A DNA stretch of 64,000 nucleotides. It comes from Alloalcanivorax venustensis ISO4 (GTDB taxonomy: Bacteria > Pseudomonadota > Gammaproteobacteria > Pseudomonadales > Alcanivoracaceae). The position numbers were made by a program, and so were the translations under genes. The first letter of the stretch is position 1; the number at the start of each line of letters is the position of its first letter. The stretch is from contig NZ_ARXR01000003.1 in assembly GCF_015356855.1 (NCBI RefSeq), positions 1-64,000 on the forward strand, written 5' to 3'. This document shows, one piece after another, positions 8,764 through 17,160 of this stretch. The notes under the pieces are model-generated. The model saw nothing but the letters and a program-made list of their open reading frames with translations. It was not told the DNA's origin and did not search any database.

Positions 8764-9864
8764 TTGATATTACACCGCTATATAAATCGACAGGTATTCA
8801 TGACCACGGTACTGGTCACCTTCATTCTGGTGATGGTGCTGGTCAGTGGCCGCTTTATCAAGTACTTAGCCGAGGCCGCCGCCGGGCAGATCGCCGCGGA
8901 CGCCCTGTTTCTGGTGATGGCGTTCCGGCTCCCCGAGTTCTTGCAGATGATCCTGCCGCTGAGCCTCTACATCGCCATCCTGCTGGTGTTGGGGCGCATG
9001 CACATGGACAACGAGATGGTGGTGCTGCGCGCTGGCGGGCAGGGCGACGGCCGGGTGGTCCGCTCACTGATTGTACCCGCCCTGGTGGCGATGAGCGTGA
9101 TCGCCCTGTTCGCCCTCTACGTCACCCCGCAAGGGGACGCCGAGGTGAACCGCATCTTCGAGGAACAGAAGGGGCGCTCGGTGCTGGAACTGCTCACCCC
9201 GGGGCGCTTCCACGTCAAAGGCGACGACGACAATCAGCGGGCCACCTACGCGGAAAGCCTCAACCGTGAGGAAGGCGTACTGGAAAACGTGTTCGTGGCC
9301 GACGCCAGCTTCTCCAGCGAGGAGGCCGGCCGCCTGCTCACGGTCTGGGCGCGCAGCGGCAACCTGGTGCAGCAGGACGGTATCAGCTACCTGGAATTGA
9401 CCGACGGCTACCAGTACCAGGGCAAACCCGGCGAAGCGGACTACCGGGAGGTGGCCTTCGAGAAAGCCCGCGTGCGCATCGGCAGCGAGCGCTCCAGCAG
9501 CCGCCCGCCCGAAGTGCGCGGTCGCTCCACCCTGGATCTGATCGATGACGGCGGCAACGAGGCCATGGCGGAGCTGGCCTGGCGCTGGTCGCTGGTGCTC
9601 ACGGTGCCGATCATGTGTCTCGCCGCCGTGCCGCTGTCCCGGGTCAACCCCCGCCAGGGACGGTTCCTGCGCATGATCCCCGCGGTGCTGGGCTACATGC
9701 TTTACGTGGGGCTGTTGCTGACCATGCGCAGCTGGATCGCCGAAGTGCCCGGCAGCGAACGGCCCTGGTACTACTCCATGGGGCTGATCCACCTGATCGC
9801 CGGGTTCGCCGTCTTCATGCTCTACTTCGGTGACCGGCTCAAGCCGAGGAGGGCCCGCGCATGA
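8764..9864 (+). CDS. lptF: LPS export ABC transporter permease LptF
   Basis: Inner-membrane permease of the LptB2FG complex that extracts lipopolysaccharide and feeds the periplasmic LptC-LptA bridge. It is a 366-residue YjgP/YjgQ family protein: three N-terminal membrane segments, a periplasmic beta-jellyroll (about residues 130-250) and three C-terminal segments. The conserved SGRFIKYLAEAA and LPLSLYIAILLVLGRMHMDNEMVVL are present. I place the start at the TTG at 8764 (MILHRYINR), which matches family N-termini; an in-frame GTG at 8746 would add six residues (RAGPT after the start) and is the alternative. It overlaps lptG by four bases (ATGA). Confidence 0.93.
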   Translation: MILHRYINRQVFMTTVLVTFILVMVLVSGRFIKYLAEAAAGQIAADALFLVMAFRLPEFLQMILPLSLYIAILLVLGRMHMDNEMVVLRAGGQGDGRVVRSLIVPALVAMSVIALFALYVTPQGDAEVNRIFEEQKGRSVLELLTPGRFHVKGDDDNQRATYAESLNREEGVLENVFVADASFSSEEAGRLLTVWARSGNLVQQDGISYLELTDGYQYQGKPGEADYREVAFEKARVRIGSERSSSRPPEVRGRSTLDLIDDGGNEAMAELAWRWSLVLTVPIMCLAAVPLSRVNPRQGRFLRMIPAVLGYMLYVGLLLTMRSWIAEVPGSERPWYYSMGLIHLIAGFAVFMLYFGDRLKPRRARA

Positions 9865-10922
9865 CCCTTCTCAAGCGCTATTTCTGGCGTTCCGTGCTGC
9901 TGCCGTCGCTGGCCATCGTGGCGATCATCGTCGGTCTGGACTGCCTGTTCAGCTTTATCTACGAGCTGGAGTTCCTGCGTGGCGGTTACCAGGTGATGCA
10001 GGCGCTGCAGTTCGTGCTCACCACGGTGCCGCGCCGCTTCCATGAATATCTGCCCATGGCGATTCTGCTCGGCACCCTGATCGGCCTGGGGCTGATGGCC
10101 AACAGTGGCGAGCTGTCGGTGATCCGCGCCGCCGGGGTGTCCACCCTGCAGGTCAGCTGGATGGTGCTGCGCCCGGTGATTTTCCTGATGCTGCTGTCGG
10201 TGCCGGTGGGCGAATATCTGGCCCCGTATACCGAGCAGGTGGCGCAGAGCAACCGCTCCCTGCAGGAGGGCGGCGGCGAGGCCCTGCGCAGCGAATACGG
10301 CTTCTGGCACCGGGAAGGCGACGAATTCATCCACATTAATACGGTGCAGCCCAACGGGGTGCTCTACGGCCTCACCCGCTACCGCTTCAACGACGATCAC
10401 CAGCTGGAAGAGAGCCAGTTCGTGGAAAGGGCGATCTACCAGGGTGACCACTGGACGCTGCAGAACATCCAGGGCACCCGCTTCGGCGACGACCGCACCG
10501 AAACCTACACCGAAGGCGGCGGCCGCTGGGACACCAGCCTGACCCCGCAGCTGCTCAGCATCGTGGTCCTGGAGCCCCGGCGGCTGGCCATGGCCAAGCT
10601 GTGGAACTACACCCGCTATATGAAAGAGCAGGGGCTGCAAAGCGCGGACTATATGCTGGCGTTCTGGCAGAAACTGCTGATGCCGGTGGCCACCATCGGC
10701 ATGGTGCTGATCGCGATTTCCTTTATTTTCGGCCCCCTACGCGAAGTCACCATGGGGCTGCGCATGGCCGCCGGCATCGTCGCCGGGCTGGCCTTCAACT
10801 ACGGTCAGCAGTTTTTTGGACATCTGTCCCTGGTGTTTCGCACCGAGCCGCTGCTGGCCGCCGGGTTACCCCCGCTGCTGTGCCTGGTACTGGGCATCTG
10901 GCTGCTGCTGCGGGTGCGCTGA
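9861..10922 (+). CDS. lptG: LPS export ABC transporter permease LptG
   Basis: Second permease of LptB2FG, 353 residues, with the same layout as LptF: three membrane helices, a periplasmic beta domain near residues 125-255 and three more helices ending in LCLVLGIWLLLRVR. The typical motif ILLGTLIGLGLMANSGELSV is at about residues 63-84. The start codon overlaps the lptF stop, showing translational coupling. The stop is followed directly by the tRNA-Leu promoter, which marks the last backbone gene before the island. Confidence 0.95.
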   Translation: MTLLKRYFWRSVLLPSLAIVAIIVGLDCLFSFIYELEFLRGGYQVMQALQFVLTTVPRRFHEYLPMAILLGTLIGLGLMANSGELSVIRAAGVSTLQVSWMVLRPVIFLMLLSVPVGEYLAPYTEQVAQSNRSLQEGGGEALRSEYGFWHREGDEFIHINTVQPNGVLYGLTRYRFNDDHQLEESQFVERAIYQGDHWTLQNIQGTRFGDDRTETYTEGGGRWDTSLTPQLLSIVVLEPRRLAMAKLWNYTRYMKEQGLQSADYMLAFWQKLLMPVATIGMVLIAISFIFGPLREVTMGLRMAAGIVAGLAFNYGQQFFGHLSLVFRTEPLLAAGLPPLLCLVLGIWLLLRVR

Positions 10923-10926
10923 ACGG

Positions 10927-10955
10927 CTGGCAATGTTGGCCGGGCTTGGTATACT
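10927..10955 (+). promoter_or_regulatory. Sigma-70 promoter of tRNA-Leu
   Basis: CTGGCA (10927-10932), a 17-base spacer and TATACT (10950-10955) with the extended -10 bases TG at 10947-10948. It is oriented toward the tRNA, which starts 44 bases further on. Confidence 0.7.
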
Positions 10956-10965
10956 CGCCGCCCGA

Positions 10966-10983
10966 GACAGCGGGTTCGCTGTC
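10966..10983 (+). other. Perfect hairpin in the tRNA-Leu 5' leader
   Basis: GACAGCG, loop GGTT, CGCTGTC: a perfect 7-bp stem with a 4-base loop, lying in the leader between the promoter and the mature tRNA 5' end. It probably folds in the precursor and is removed during 5' processing. Confidence 0.6.
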
Positions 10984-10998
10984 CAGCGGTAAGCCAAA

Positions 10999-11085
10999 GC
11001 CAGAGTGGTGGAATTGGTAGACACGACGGATTCAAAATCCGTTGCCCGCGAGGGCGTGCCGGTTCAAGTCCGGCCTCTGGTACCA
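10999..11085 (+). tRNA. tRNA-Leu (anticodon CAA)
   Basis: An 87-nt class II tRNA. Acceptor arm GCCAGAG pairs with CTCTGGT (G-U at 1-72), D-arm GGAATTGGTAGAC, and anticodon stem ACGGA/TCCGT with loop TTCAAAA, giving CAA. A long variable arm (TGCCCGCGAGGGCG) is typical of tRNA-Leu. The T-arm CCGGTTCAAGTCCGG and an encoded ACCA end are present. The tRNA reads UUG codons. It marks the left edge of the catabolic island. Confidence 0.97.
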
Positions 11086-11480
11086 AACATTATGTCGGGA
11101 ATGGACTTCCGACGCAGCGTCGTCACTGGGATTTCCCTTTCTGGATTCGTTAGGACGCCCGTTCAACTTGCTCCTTCGACTAGCCAGTTGGGGCTGCTGC
11201 AAACATCCCCCTCTTCATCTGGTTGCAAGCCGGGCAGCCCTAATCGGTGGTTGCCCTCTCTCTTCCCTTGAACCGCACGACTACCTTGTCAAACGAAGAA
11301 TCTGATTCCGCGGAGGTTTCGGCGCCCCACCGTGTGCGCTGCTGCTTCAAACGGCAGTGTCCTGTCACGGCAAAAGATAAATTAGCTTTAAGAAAAAGTT
11401 CTTATTGAGTTTTGGTTGGTTAACCAATAGCATCTTTGTAAACGTATACTTCATGCTGTAGTTCTCTAGAGGAGGTTCTG
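11086..11480 (+). promoter_or_regulatory. Island entry region: operator and promoter of operon A
   Basis: No gene is seen in this stretch. The perfect 12-bp palindrome TTGGTTAACCAA is at 11416-11427 and a good -10 element, TATACT, at 11445-11450. The palindrome occupies the -35 position for that -10, and no good -35 hexamer is visible. A regulator bound there could either block polymerase or help recruit it. The same 12-base pattern recurs at two other island promoters (24241 and 28896). A strong ribosome site AGAGGAGG precedes the first gene at 11481. Confidence 0.55.
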
Positions 11481-12350
11481 ATGAGTGCAATCTCAATTCA
11501 GCCCCGTAAAGTAGATTTTGATGTGTCCTCTGTGCCGCGCCACTGGAATGGCGGTGATCCTGTGGTAACCCGTTTTTTTGACGCCTTGTCGGTGCATTTT
11601 CCCGAGGGTGAGCGGTTTTTTATCCAGTCGGTGCGCCATTTCCAGGATCAGGTGACGGACCAGCGCTTGCGTGAAGATATCCGCCATTTCATTCGTCAGG
11701 AGGGCCAGCACGGTATCGTCCATGATCGTTTCAATGACGTGATGGAGGCGCAGGGAATCGATGTCGATCAGATTACCCGCAACCTGCGTCGTTTTATTCG
11801 TACGACACAGAAATACATGCCGGAAAAGTATCAACTGGCGATGACCGCGGCTTTCGAGCATTTTACCGCCACTCTGGGCGAGGCGATGCTCAAGGATGAA
11901 ACGGATATGTTCCGAGATGCGGATCCGGTAATGCGGGCGATGTTTCTCTGGCATGGTGTGGAAGAGGTTGAGCACAAGGCAGTGGCGTACGATGTATACC
12001 GAACCGCGGCAGGCGGAGGTTATTTGACTCGCGCTTCGGCCCTGGTGGTTGCCATGCTGATGGTGCACCTGGTCGTCGGACCGGTGTTCGTGAATATGTT
12101 GCGTCTTGACGGTGCGATGCGACGGCCGACGGTAGTGCTGCGTGGTCTAAACCGGCTCTACGGTCGTCGCGGTATTCTGACCCGCATGTTGCCCGAGTTT
12201 GTTGCGTGGTTCCGTCCGGGATTCCACCCCTGGGAAACGGGCATGCCGGAGAAAGTCGCGGCATGGTTGAAGGAGTACGGAGAGCATGGTGATCCGATGC
12301 GGGCATCGGCCGCCGTATATGAAACCGAGCCGGTGAGCGAGGCCGCCTGA
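11481..12350 (+). CDS. PF10118 'metal-dependent hydrolase' family protein, copy 1 (AurF-like ligand pattern)
   Basis: A 289-residue helical protein of the family called predicted metal-dependent hydrolase (PF10118). The likely metal ligands sit in helices: E44 (GER), E74-x2-H77 with H81 (RQEGQHGIVHD), E126 (FEHFTA) and H158-x3-E162-x2-H165 (WHGVEEVEHKA). That order and spacing resembles the di-iron N-oxygenase AurF (E101, E136xxH139, E196, H223xxxE227xxH230), so a di-iron oxygenase is at least as likely as a hydrolase. A hydrophobic stretch at about 186-205 suggests membrane contact. First gene of operon A; the next ATG follows its stop directly. Two paralogues lie at 19937 and 47498. Confidence 0.82.
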   Translation: MSAISIQPRKVDFDVSSVPRHWNGGDPVVTRFFDALSVHFPEGERFFIQSVRHFQDQVTDQRLREDIRHFIRQEGQHGIVHDRFNDVMEAQGIDVDQITRNLRRFIRTTQKYMPEKYQLAMTAAFEHFTATLGEAMLKDETDMFRDADPVMRAMFLWHGVEEVEHKAVAYDVYRTAAGGGYLTRASALVVAMLMVHLVVGPVFVNMLRLDGAMRRPTVVLRGLNRLYGRRGILTRMLPEFVAWFRPGFHPWETGMPEKVAAWLKEYGEHGDPMRASAAVYETEPVSEAA

Positions 12351-13367
12351 ATGGTCGGCGGAGAAGTGTCTGAAACGGCTGTAAGGCCAAAGATCGGGGC
12401 GCGTCACTGCCACAGGCCGGGCAGGCACTGTGGCAGTTCGGCCATCCGGGACTTGCTTGAGTTCCACGGCTTGGTGATGAGCGAGGCTTGCTGTTTTGGT
12501 CTTGGGGCCGGACTCGGCATTACCTATGTGGAGACTGCAGCCTCCAATACCCCTTTCATCGTGCATGTGCGTTCAATGGAATTCGAGGAAAAGGTATTCA
12601 ATACTTTGGATGTTCCCTTTTCCTGGCGCAGCTATCGCGATCAACGGTCCGCCAATACGGATCTCAAACGGGTGCTGAATGAAAATCGACCCGCACTGTT
12701 GTTAACTGACATTTTCCATTTGCCCTACTTCCAAAGCAGCACACATTTTGCAGGGCACGCCATCGTGGCATGGTTATATGACGAGGAGCGGGACGAGGTG
12801 TTGGTCAGTGATACCGAACGCCCGGGATTGATCGCGGTATCTACGGCTGATTTGGCCGACGCACGCTTCTCCACTGCGCCCCCTTTCATTCATAACGGAA
12901 ACCTGTTTGCCCCCGAAGCTATCAAAGCCAGCGTAACTCCGGAACGTATTCGGAGGGCTATCTTTGACAATGCCTATGCTCTGGCGAACGGCGATCGTTT
13001 TAGCGGTCTCGCGGCGCTGGATACTTGGATTGACCGGCTGTCACATTGGGCGGCTGACGAAAACTGGCGCTGGTCGTTGCGTTTTGCTTACCAGGTGATC
13101 GAAAAGCGCGGTACTGGGGGAGCCGGATTTCGTACCCTGTACGCCGATTTTTTGGAAGAGGCCAGTGCACGGCTTACCGTGGTGAGAGATGCGAAGTTAG
13201 TGGAGCTCATGCGAGGCGCGGCAGCGGCTTGGTCCGGCTTGGCGGCTGTTTTGAAAATGGCTTCCGAGGCAACGACATTTCCTTCCGGCGATATCGAGTT
13301 GGCTATTAATCGGGTTAAATCACACGAGTCGCGTTATGTGAAGTGTGTACTAGATGCTCTGGGCTGA
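12351..13367 (+). CDS. BtrH N-terminal domain protein (with DUF4872-like C-terminus), copy 1
   Basis: A 338-residue protein related to BtrH (PF14399), the butirosin acyltransferase that moves an aminoacyl group from a carrier protein to an amine. The N-terminal half is a papain-like fold with probable triad C27 (HCGSS), H136 (AGHAIVAW) and D154 (VLVSDTE). The C-terminal half (from about 170) matches the DUF4872-type helical domain usually fused to it. In this catabolic setting it could act as an acyltransferase, amidase or thioesterase on acyl-CoA; that is inference. Its ATG directly follows the preceding stop. A paralogue at 31150 also lies next to CoA-ligase genes. Confidence 0.75.
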   Translation: MVGGEVSETAVRPKIGARHCHRPGRHCGSSAIRDLLEFHGLVMSEACCFGLGAGLGITYVETAASNTPFIVHVRSMEFEEKVFNTLDVPFSWRSYRDQRSANTDLKRVLNENRPALLLTDIFHLPYFQSSTHFAGHAIVAWLYDEERDEVLVSDTERPGLIAVSTADLADARFSTAPPFIHNGNLFAPEAIKASVTPERIRRAIFDNAYALANGDRFSGLAALDTWIDRLSHWAADENWRWSLRFAYQVIEKRGTGGAGFRTLYADFLEEASARLTVVRDAKLVELMRGAAAAWSGLAAVLKMASEATTFPSGDIELAINRVKSHESRYVKCVLDALG

Positions 13368-13446
13368 TTAGATAAAAGCGACCGGACCCGGAGCGATACA
13401 CTGGCTCTTGAGTGAGCCAGGCCAATGGAAAGGGGGAAGCGATTCG

Positions 13447-13908
13447 ATGTCAGATCGTTATTTAACCATGGCCAAGACCTTCTTTGGCACATCCCATCCC
13501 TTGTTCAACGCCTTCGGCGTGGAAGTGGAGGAAGTTGGCAAAGGGCGTGCCGCCATGAGCCTCTCCTGCCGTCCAGCGCTTTGCGATCGACACGGGGGGC
13601 TTCACCGAGGAGTTGTTGTCACGCTATTGGATACCAATTGCGGGTTGGCAATATTTTCCCGACTTGGTGACATGCGTCCGATTGCGACCATCGATCTGCG
13701 TGTGGATTTCATTCGCCCCGTACCCGCGGGGGAGGGAATCTACAGCGAGGTGGAGTGTTACGCGGTACGAGGTGATATCGCCTATGTGCGCGGACAAGGT
13801 TGCGCTTATTCCGATCATAACTTGCTGGCAACGGTATTCGGTTCGTTTGCCGTCGGTACTCTCGGGCCTGCATTCGATTCAGCCATGAAAGGGGAGGGGA
13901 AAGTATGA
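13447..13908 (+). CDS. PaaI-family hot-dog thioesterase
   Basis: A 153-residue single hot-dog domain protein of the PaaI/acyl-CoA thioesterase type (PF03061). Family landmarks are CDRHGGLHRGVVVTLLDTNCGLA (HGG followed by an acidic residue on the central helix) and PIATIDLRVDFIRPVPAG. It is expected to hydrolyse an acyl-CoA intermediate or release trapped CoA. I chose the ATG at 13447 because AGGGGGAAG lies just upstream and the extra residues from a TTG at 13408 look non-coding. The next gene encodes a second PaaI-like protein, so the pair may form a mixed oligomer. Confidence 0.8.
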   Translation: MSDRYLTMAKTFFGTSHPLFNAFGVEVEEVGKGRAAMSLSCRPALCDRHGGLHRGVVVTLLDTNCGLAIFSRLGDMRPIATIDLRVDFIRPVPAGEGIYSEVECYAVRGDIAYVRGQGCAYSDHNLLATVFGSFAVGTLGPAFDSAMKGEGKV

Positions 13909-13951
13909 AAGAGCGATCGCTTTTGAATCGCCAGATGACGGGTTGGCCGAC

Positions 13952-14347
13952 ATGGCTCTGAATAAAGCGCAAAAAGAAATGCTTGAAAATACTCCATTTG
14001 TGGAGTTTCTAGGTCTTGAGGCGCTGACCTCTGATGAGGGGTTCTCTTGCCGGTTGTGCTTTCGAGAACAGCATATCGGTAACCCTCTGTTGCGTACCTT
14101 TCATGGCGGAATCCTCGCCAGTTTTGCCGAAATAACGGCAGCTCTCTATTTGATGGAATCGCTTAATCTAGTCGAAGAGCCGTTATGCAGTAGTATGACC
14201 TTTGATTATTTACGGCCCGCGTTTGCGGGCACAATTCGTGCCGAGCCTTGTATTGTCCGTGCAGGAAGACGTTTCGTAGTCGTTTCCGTCGACGTTTATC
14301 TGGATAAAACGCTTGTGTCAATCGGGCGCTTTATCTATAGCCGCTAA
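13952..14347 (+). CDS. PaaI-family hot-dog thioesterase, second copy
   Basis: A 131-residue hot-dog protein. It carries the characteristic FHGGILASFAEITAALYLM (HGG plus the catalytic-position acidic residue E) and SSMTFDYLRPAFAGTIRAEPCIVRAGRRFVVV. It is probably an acyl-CoA thioesterase working with the neighbour 43 bases upstream. The ATG at 13952 is chosen over an in-frame TTG at 13943; both have only a weak ribosome site (GACGGG). It lies 49 bases before the acyl-CoA ligase gene. The substrate is not deducible. Confidence 0.8.
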   Translation: MALNKAQKEMLENTPFVEFLGLEALTSDEGFSCRLCFREQHIGNPLLRTFHGGILASFAEITAALYLMESLNLVEEPLCSSMTFDYLRPAFAGTIRAEPCIVRAGRRFVVVSVDVYLDKTLVSIGRFIYSR

Positions 14348-14396
14348 GTATTTTCAACTGGGGGCTGATGCTTTTTGAACCACCTGGGAGAATACC

Positions 14397-15947
14397 ATGA
14401 TCATATCGCAAACATTACGTCGTGCGGTCCAGCAAAATCCTGACGGCATCGCCACGATTTACAAAGATAGAAAGCGGTCATGGCGCGCTTTTGAGAATCG
14501 TGTTGCGCGCCTGGCCGCGGGCCTTCGCGCCTTGGGAGCGGAAAGAGGGAATCGCGTCGCGATCTTGTCACTCAATAGCGACCGCTACCTAGAATATTTT
14601 TACGCCGTGCCATGGGCCGGCGGGGCTCTTAATCCCGTCAATATCCGCCTGGCACCGCCGGAGATCGCGTACAGTCTGAACGATTCCGCATCGTCCATCC
14701 TGTTTGTCGATGATGCATTCAGCGACATGCTGTCAAAACTGCGGCCGCTGCTTGAGACCGTTCAACATGTGGTTTTCATGGGCGACGGTAGTTTACCGGA
14801 CGGTTGTGTCGACTATGAGTCGCTTATCGCTGAATCCGATCCGATGCGGGATATCAGCGAAGGAGGGAGCGAGCTTGCCGGACTGTTCTATACCGGGGGG
14901 ACCACCGGGCGGTCGAAAGGCGTGATGCTGAGCCATGACAACCTTGTCTTCAATGCGCTTAATGTGGTGCCGGAAATGGATTATGGGTCCGGCACGATCT
15001 ACATGCATGCGGCTCCGATGTTTCATTTGGCCGATATGGCAAGCACTTTTGCCGTGACGCTAGCTGGTGGCACGCACGGCATCGTACCTCGTTTCGACAT
15101 AGACGATGTGCTCTCTTTTATTGAGCGTGAAAGAGTTACACATGCCTTACTCGTGCCAACGATGATCAATCTGCTGGTGTCCTCCGGAAGAATAAAGGAA
15201 TTCGACGTAAGTAGCGTCAAGCGCATGCTCTACGGAGCGTCGGCCATGCCTGAGTCAGTATTGATCAGCGCCATGAAGCAGATGCCGGACGCTCTGTTCG
15301 CTCAAGGGTATGGACAGACGGAGGCGTCACCCATCATCACCGCCTTGCCACCCGATTTCCATGTCCCTGGAGGCGACAAACTTCGAAGCGCGGGCAGAGC
15401 CGCGCTGGGAGTCGAGGTTGCCATTTTTGACAAGGATGATACCGAGCGGCCGAGATGCGAAGTTGGCGAGATCTGCGCCAGAGGTCCGAACGTCATGCTG
15501 GGTTATTGGGGAATGGAGGAAGCCTCCGCTGAGGCCCTGCGTAACGGCTGGTTGCATACCGGCGATCTCGGTTATATGGATGAAGACGGGTTTGTCTTCA
15601 TCGTCGATCGCGTCAAGGACATGATCATCAGTGGTGGGGAGAATATATTCTCGGTCGAAGTTGAGAGTGCTATCTATAGTCATCCCGCGGTACAGGAATG
15701 CGCGGTGGTGGGGATTCCCCACGATGAATGGGTTGAAACGGTGCATGCAATCGTCGTGCCTCGCCAAGGCCATGTGCTCACGGAAGACGAGCTGTTGAGT
15801 CATTGCCGGGAGTTGATTGCCGGTTACAAACTTCCACGTAGTATCGAGTTCCGTAGTGAACCATTGCCGATAAGTGGCGCCGGCAAGATTCTCAAGAATG
15901 AGCTGCGTGCACCCTACTGGGAGCGGATGGGCCGATCGGTTACCTGA
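14397..15947 (+). CDS. Acyl-CoA synthetase (AMP-binding, FadD-like)
   Basis: A 516-residue ANL-superfamily ligase forming acyl-AMP and then acyl-CoA. Visible motifs: P-loop FYTGGTTGRSKGVML (about residues 164-178), A5 motif GYGQTEASP, A7 motif GWLHTGDLGYMDEDGF, hinge VDRVKDMIISGGENIFSVEVE, and the C-terminal catalytic lysine in SGAGKILKNELR. It probably activates the carboxylic acid degraded by the two downstream acyl-CoA dehydrogenases. A fourth-in-line FadD-type enzyme is common in steroid and branched-acid clusters. It is followed 43 bases later by the dehydrogenase gene with a GAGG ribosome site. Confidence 0.9.
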   Translation: MIISQTLRRAVQQNPDGIATIYKDRKRSWRAFENRVARLAAGLRALGAERGNRVAILSLNSDRYLEYFYAVPWAGGALNPVNIRLAPPEIAYSLNDSASSILFVDDAFSDMLSKLRPLLETVQHVVFMGDGSLPDGCVDYESLIAESDPMRDISEGGSELAGLFYTGGTTGRSKGVMLSHDNLVFNALNVVPEMDYGSGTIYMHAAPMFHLADMASTFAVTLAGGTHGIVPRFDIDDVLSFIERERVTHALLVPTMINLLVSSGRIKEFDVSSVKRMLYGASAMPESVLISAMKQMPDALFAQGYGQTEASPIITALPPDFHVPGGDKLRSAGRAALGVEVAIFDKDDTERPRCEVGEICARGPNVMLGYWGMEEASAEALRNGWLHTGDLGYMDEDGFVFIVDRVKDMIISGGENIFSVEVESAIYSHPAVQECAVVGIPHDEWVETVHAIVVPRQGHVLTEDELLSHCRELIAGYKLPRSIEFRSEPLPISGAGKILKNELRAPYWERMGRSVT

Positions 15948-15990
15948 TTTATCATTCTTGTCAAAACCACTTGCTTGGATGAGGAAAATT

Positions 15991-17151
15991 ATGAACTTGC
16001 AATTTACGCAGGAAGAGCAGGAGTTTCAAAAGACGATACGCGCATGGATGCGGGAAAATATTCCTGAAGAGATTAGTCGTATTTCCGCGCTTGGCGAAAT
16101 GCCGGAAAAATCGCAGCAACAGCAATGGGAGAAACGGCTCGGTAAACAGGGTTGGCTGGCGGTAACTTGGCCTGAACAATACGGAGGTCCGGGATGGACC
16201 GCGACACAGCGTTATCTTTTTGATCTTGAGAGGGCCATGGCTGGGGCGCCTCCGGTAAGTCCCTTCGGTGTCGCCATGGTAGGCCCTGTGATCTACACGT
16301 TCGGATCCGCGGAACAAAAAGAGCGATGGCTGCCCGGGATAGCCAGCGGCGAGACGCTTTGGTGCCAGGGTTATTCCGAGCCCAATGCCGGATCGGACCT
16401 CGCATCCCTTAAAACCCGCGCCGAGCGCAAACGGGACCATTACCTGGTCAATGGCCAGAAGATTTGGACCACCCAAGCGCATTGGGCGGACATGATGTTC
16501 TGTCTTGTCAGAACCGACCCCGATGCCAAGAAGCAACAGGGCATCTCTTTCCTGCTAATAGATATGAACACGCCGGGTATCGAGGTTCGTCCCATTTATA
16601 CCATTGATGGGCACCATCACCTCAACGAAGTGTATTTCACCGATGTCAAGGTGCCGCTGGACAATCTGGTGGGGAAGGAGGGTATGGGGTGGACGATCGC
16701 CAAGTTTTTGTTAACGCATGAGCGCACAACGATCGCCGGCGTTGCCGACAGTCACTATGCATTGGCGCGCATGAAGATGGCTATTGACGAAGCTCCGTAT
16801 TACATCGATAAGCAACAGGCGCGACGACGTGTGGCCGAGCTGGAAGTCGAACTGATGGCGTTGGAGTACACCAACTTTAGGACCGTTGCCGCGACAGACG
16901 AGGGCCGACCTTTTGGACCGGAGTCTTCCGGTCTCAAGATCAAGGGTACCGAGCTACAGCAGAAAATGTCCCAAGCGATGGTCGAGATGGGCGGGTTGAT
17001 GTCGCTTGTCTGGGATAGTTCATCAGCGGTGGGTAATGAAAGCTTTAATCATTCCCCTCGTCGGTACAATTTTCTTCGTGCCTGTACGATTTATGGCGGA
17101 TCGAACGAGATTCAGAAGAACGTGCTTGCCAAGATGCTGTTAGGTTTATGA
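15991..17151 (+). CDS. Acyl-CoA dehydrogenase, large-type subunit
   Basis: A 386-residue FAD-dependent acyl-CoA dehydrogenase. The FAD/substrate motif CQGYSEPNAGSDLASL (about residues 123-138) and the C-terminal IYGGSNEIQKN are present. At the position where many family members have the catalytic Glu (YEGTNEIQ) this protein has Gly, as in IVD- and FadE-type enzymes that use another Glu. The start is the ATG at 15991 after GAGGAAAATT; the reading frame upstream overlaps the ligase gene and is not used. It is directly followed (9 bases) by a second, smaller dehydrogenase, a pairing known from the heterotetrameric dehydrogenases of steroid side-chain degradation. Confidence 0.9.
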   Translation: MNLQFTQEEQEFQKTIRAWMRENIPEEISRISALGEMPEKSQQQQWEKRLGKQGWLAVTWPEQYGGPGWTATQRYLFDLERAMAGAPPVSPFGVAMVGPVIYTFGSAEQKERWLPGIASGETLWCQGYSEPNAGSDLASLKTRAERKRDHYLVNGQKIWTTQAHWADMMFCLVRTDPDAKKQQGISFLLIDMNTPGIEVRPIYTIDGHHHLNEVYFTDVKVPLDNLVGKEGMGWTIAKFLLTHERTTIAGVADSHYALARMKMAIDEAPYYIDKQQARRRVAELEVELMALEYTNFRTVAATDEGRPFGPESSGLKIKGTELQQKMSQAMVEMGGLMSLVWDSSSAVGNESFNHSPRRYNFLRACTIYGGSNEIQKNVLAKMLLGL

Positions 17152-17160
17152 GAGGTCATA